Source: JAYUKV01 sp043764135
Lineage (GTDB): Bacteria > Patescibacteriota > JACMRA01
Direction of reading: 5' to 3'
Assembly (NCBI GenBank): GCA_043764135.1
Contig: JAYUKV010000142.1
Coordinates: forward strand, 1-7,414
DNA: 7,414 nucleotides
Below, piece by piece: positions 6,250 through 7,414 of the stretch (its first letter is position 1; the number at the start of each line of letters is the position of its first letter). The translations under genes were made by a program, and so were the position numbers. Under the pieces are notes generated by a model, which did not search any database, was not told the origin of the DNA, and saw only the letters and a program-made list of their open reading frames with translations.

Positions 6250-7053
6250 TTAATCTACAACCTCTTTTACAGTTATATTTGATAAAATATTTTCTATTGC
6301 TGTCAATTGGGAGGTTGATAAGCTAATATTCAAATTTTTTTGAAACTCGTCAATAAAATTGTCAGGATAAGAGGGCAAATAGGCTCCGGTTTTACGTTCA
6401 TATTGATTAAGTTTGTTTAAAAAAACCATATTTAAAAATGCCTGAAAATTATTCCAATTTCTGATTCCATTATTAAATTCTTCAACATTCTTAGGTCTGT
6501 GTATTAAATTCATATCTAACAATTGAGGAATAACATTATTATCCGGGATTAAACCTTTAAGATTAAGAATCATAGCTTCTCGGGGAATAAGATTGAATAT
6601 CTTATTTAACTGTTTTGTTCTAATTGTATAATTGAGTTGTATATATACCGGTCTATAATAATTCTGACGTTTCAACCGCCCTAGCTCGAAGTCATCTGAA
6701 GGAGTACTAAATTCTGAAATTTCTTGAAGATTGTAGTATGAGGTAGATTTGGTTAAAAGAACTTGATATTGTTTATTATTGTTAAATGATTTGAGATAAG
6801 AAAGTTTTTTGCCAAAGTCGTATATAGTAACAGGGTATAAAAGAGATGAATCTTTAAATTCAATTACTTGAAACTTTCCTTTATTGGTTATTGTTTTGAC
6901 CTGTCCAGTCAAAAAAATTAATCCATTTTCAGACTTAATGTCTGGACTAATTACCTCTAATCTAAAGGGTAAATAGGTAATTAATTTGTACAAATCAAAA
7001 CCCATTTTTTCTAATCTGGAAGAGTAATAAGTACCGATTAATTGTGAAAGCAT
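6250..7053 (-). CDS. RecG-like N-terminal DNA-binding region without helicase domains (267 aa)
   Basis: The sequence resembles the first third of the ATP-dependent branch-migration helicase RecG. Residues 5-35 (RLEKMGFDLYKLITYLPFR) match the RecG opening pattern of a helical hairpin ending in a P-x-R motif. Residues 43-115 look like the OB-fold wedge domain that binds branched DNA. YRPVYIQLN (133-141), LKGLIPDN (165-172) and LIHRPKNVEEF (183-193) match the RecG segments usually written PvYp, LP and iHfP. LSTSQLTAIENIL (245-257) matches the Q-motif-like LTxxQ stretch just before the helicase. The protein ends at 267, where the Walker A motif should follow; RecG is normally about 670-700 residues. 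I read the 70 bases after the stop in all minus-strand frames and found no Walker A-like continuation, so a simple frameshift is unlikely. It is either a deliberate stand-alone DNA-binding protein or a decayed recG. No Shine-Dalgarno site precedes the ATG. Confidence 0.7.
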   Translation of the reverse strand: MLSQLIGTYYSSRLEKMGFDLYKLITYLPFRLEVISPDIKSENGLIFLTGQVKTITNKGKFQVIEFKDSSLLYPVTIYDFGKKLSYLKSFNNNKQYQVLLTKSTSYYNLQEISEFSTPSDDFELGRLKRQNYYRPVYIQLNYTIRTKQLNKIFNLIPREAMILNLKGLIPDNNVIPQLLDMNLIHRPKNVEEFNNGIRNWNNFQAFLNMVFLNKLNQYERKTGAYLPSYPDNFIDEFQKNLNISLSTSQLTAIENILSNITVKEVVD

Positions 7054-7162
7054 GTAATTATATTCTTGACAAAGTTGTATAGTTTTGTCTATAATTATTT
7101 CATAGTTACATGTTGCGAATTAATAGAATTATTTCAATTAATTAATCACCTTGTATATAGAT

Positions 7163-7237
7163 GGCGCTATCGTATAGTGGTTAGTACTCAGGATTTTCAT
7201 TCCTGCAAGCGGGGTTCAATTCCCCGTAGCGCTGCCA
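7163..7237 (+). tRNA. tRNA-Glu (anticodon UUC), CCA encoded
   Basis: The cloverleaf folds fully. The acceptor stem GGCGCTA (7163-7169) pairs with TAGCGCT (7227-7233), with a G1-U72 wobble at the end. The D stem is GTAT/GTAC with loop AGTGGTTA. The anticodon stem CAGGA/TCCTG encloses loop TTTTCAT, whose anticodon TTC (7196-7198) reads GAA and GAG. The variable loop is short (CAAG), and the T arm is CGGGG-TTCAATT-CCCCG. The discriminator is G7234, as in other bacterial tRNA-Glu, and CCA (7235-7237) is in the DNA. It is the only confirmed plus-strand gene, divergent from the RecG-like gene. I found no convincing promoter in the 109-base gap before it. Confidence 0.96.
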
Positions 7238-7267
7238 AAAAAATTCCCTTAGGGGTTATTTTTTTTT
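7238..7267 (+). terminator. Terminator after tRNA-Glu, possibly bidirectional
   Basis: Immediately after CCA, the sequence AAAAAATTCCCTTAGGGG is followed by TTA and a nine-T run (7259-7267). The CCC/GGG core with a 3-base loop is extended by A-run to T-run pairing with internal mismatches. On the opposite strand the same core is followed by AATTTTTTT, so it could also stop transcription coming from the right. Confidence 0.75.
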
Positions 7268-7315
7268 GGTTAAAATAGATTTATAGACACAAAAATGACT
7301 GTTTTTAGTGATAGT

Positions 7316-7414
7316 TTATTTGGCATTGCTTAAATCAAATAGATCAATAATATTATCCTCATGAATATTCATGAGGATATATTTTGTATTAAGTGTAATT
7401 GCAAAGACAAAGTT
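7316..7414 (-). CDS. Possible C-terminal end of a gene entering from the right edge
   Basis: One minus-strand frame is open from the window edge to a TAA at 7316-7318, giving 32 codons that end in HEDNIIDLFDLSNAK. The other two minus frames have early stops. The composition looks protein-like, and the possibly bidirectional terminator at 7238-7267 is correctly placed for a convergent gene. A stretch this short can be open by chance in AT-rich DNA, and the palindrome at 7354-7379 lies inside it, so this is uncertain. No product can be named. Confidence 0.35.
   Translation of the reverse strand, partial: NFVFAITLNTKYILMNIHEDNIIDLFDLSNAK
7354..7379. repeat. Perfect 26-bp palindrome
   Basis: Each strand reads TATCCTCATGAAT followed by ATTCATGAGGATA, without a mismatch. 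As a hairpin it gives an 11-bp stem with an ATAT loop. On the plus strand it is followed by TATTTTGTATT. It could be a weak terminator, a dimeric protein-binding site or a chance palindrome within the end of a coding region. Confidence 0.75.

Noticed and set aside
7057..7062. Perfect TATAAT on the minus strand just before the RecG-like gene.
   Set aside because: It ends only three bases from the ATG, so transcription would start inside the first codons, and no -35 box lies at the right distance.
7132..7159. TTTCAA and TATATA with 16-base spacing as a promoter for tRNA-Glu.
   Set aside because: The predicted transcription start would fall inside the mature tRNA, so the true promoter is probably elsewhere or atypical.
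7361..7414. Plus-strand ATG at 7361 opening a cysteine-containing frame to the window edge (MNIHEDIFCIKCNCKDKV).
   Set aside because: It starts inside the palindrome, has no ribosome site and is only 18 codons long; the opposite-strand frame is somewhat better supported.

Overview
The window is an AT-rich (roughly one third G+C by eye) bacterial segment. It encodes two housekeeping enzymes of translation and cell-wall synthesis, a membrane phosphoesterase, a truncated RecG relative, two small genes of unknown function and one tRNA gene. All full protein genes lie on the minus strand; the tRNA is on the plus strand. TGG encodes Trp and the reading frames contain no internal TGA, so the standard code fits. 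Three features suggest a Candidate Phyla Radiation (Patescibacteria) type lineage: an unusual class A penicillin-binding protein with a low-complexity Pro/Thr/Asn tail, genes lacking Shine-Dalgarno sites, and small orphan genes. This is inference from style, and no marker proves it.

Layout from left to right. Positions 1-142 are intergenic, with a strong minus-strand terminator. A 95-residue two-helix membrane protein (143-430) has a near-consensus promoter, a Shine-Dalgarno site and its own terminator. Next comes a probable minus-strand operon, read from right to left: class A PBP (2735-5761), YaeI/YkuE-like metallophosphoesterase (1797-2711) and seryl-tRNA synthetase serS (520-1779), with gaps of only 23 and 17 bases. 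Its promoter lies at 5770-5798 and overlaps the terminator of the preceding gene. It predicts a leaderless or nearly leaderless mRNA for the PBP. A 109-residue soluble orphan (5849-6178) is a complete single-gene unit. A 267-residue protein (6250-7053) matches the N-terminal, DNA-binding part of RecG and stops where the helicase Walker A motif would begin. A tRNA-Glu(UUC) gene (7163-7237) with encoded CCA follows on the plus strand, with a terminator that could also work on the opposite strand. The right edge holds a 26-bp perfect palindrome and perhaps the C-terminal end of another minus-strand gene.

The PBP builds and cross-links peptidoglycan outside the membrane. The neighbouring membrane-bound phosphoesterase may act on a cell-surface phosphate substrate, but this rests only on gene order. 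serS supplies Ser-tRNA and is probably only co-transcribed. I see no defence system, CRISPR array, insertion sequence or phage module. The observations most worth following are the helicase-less RecG relative, the altered glycosyltransferase motifs and paired cysteines of the PBP, the leaderless promoter, and the small strongly signalled membrane protein.
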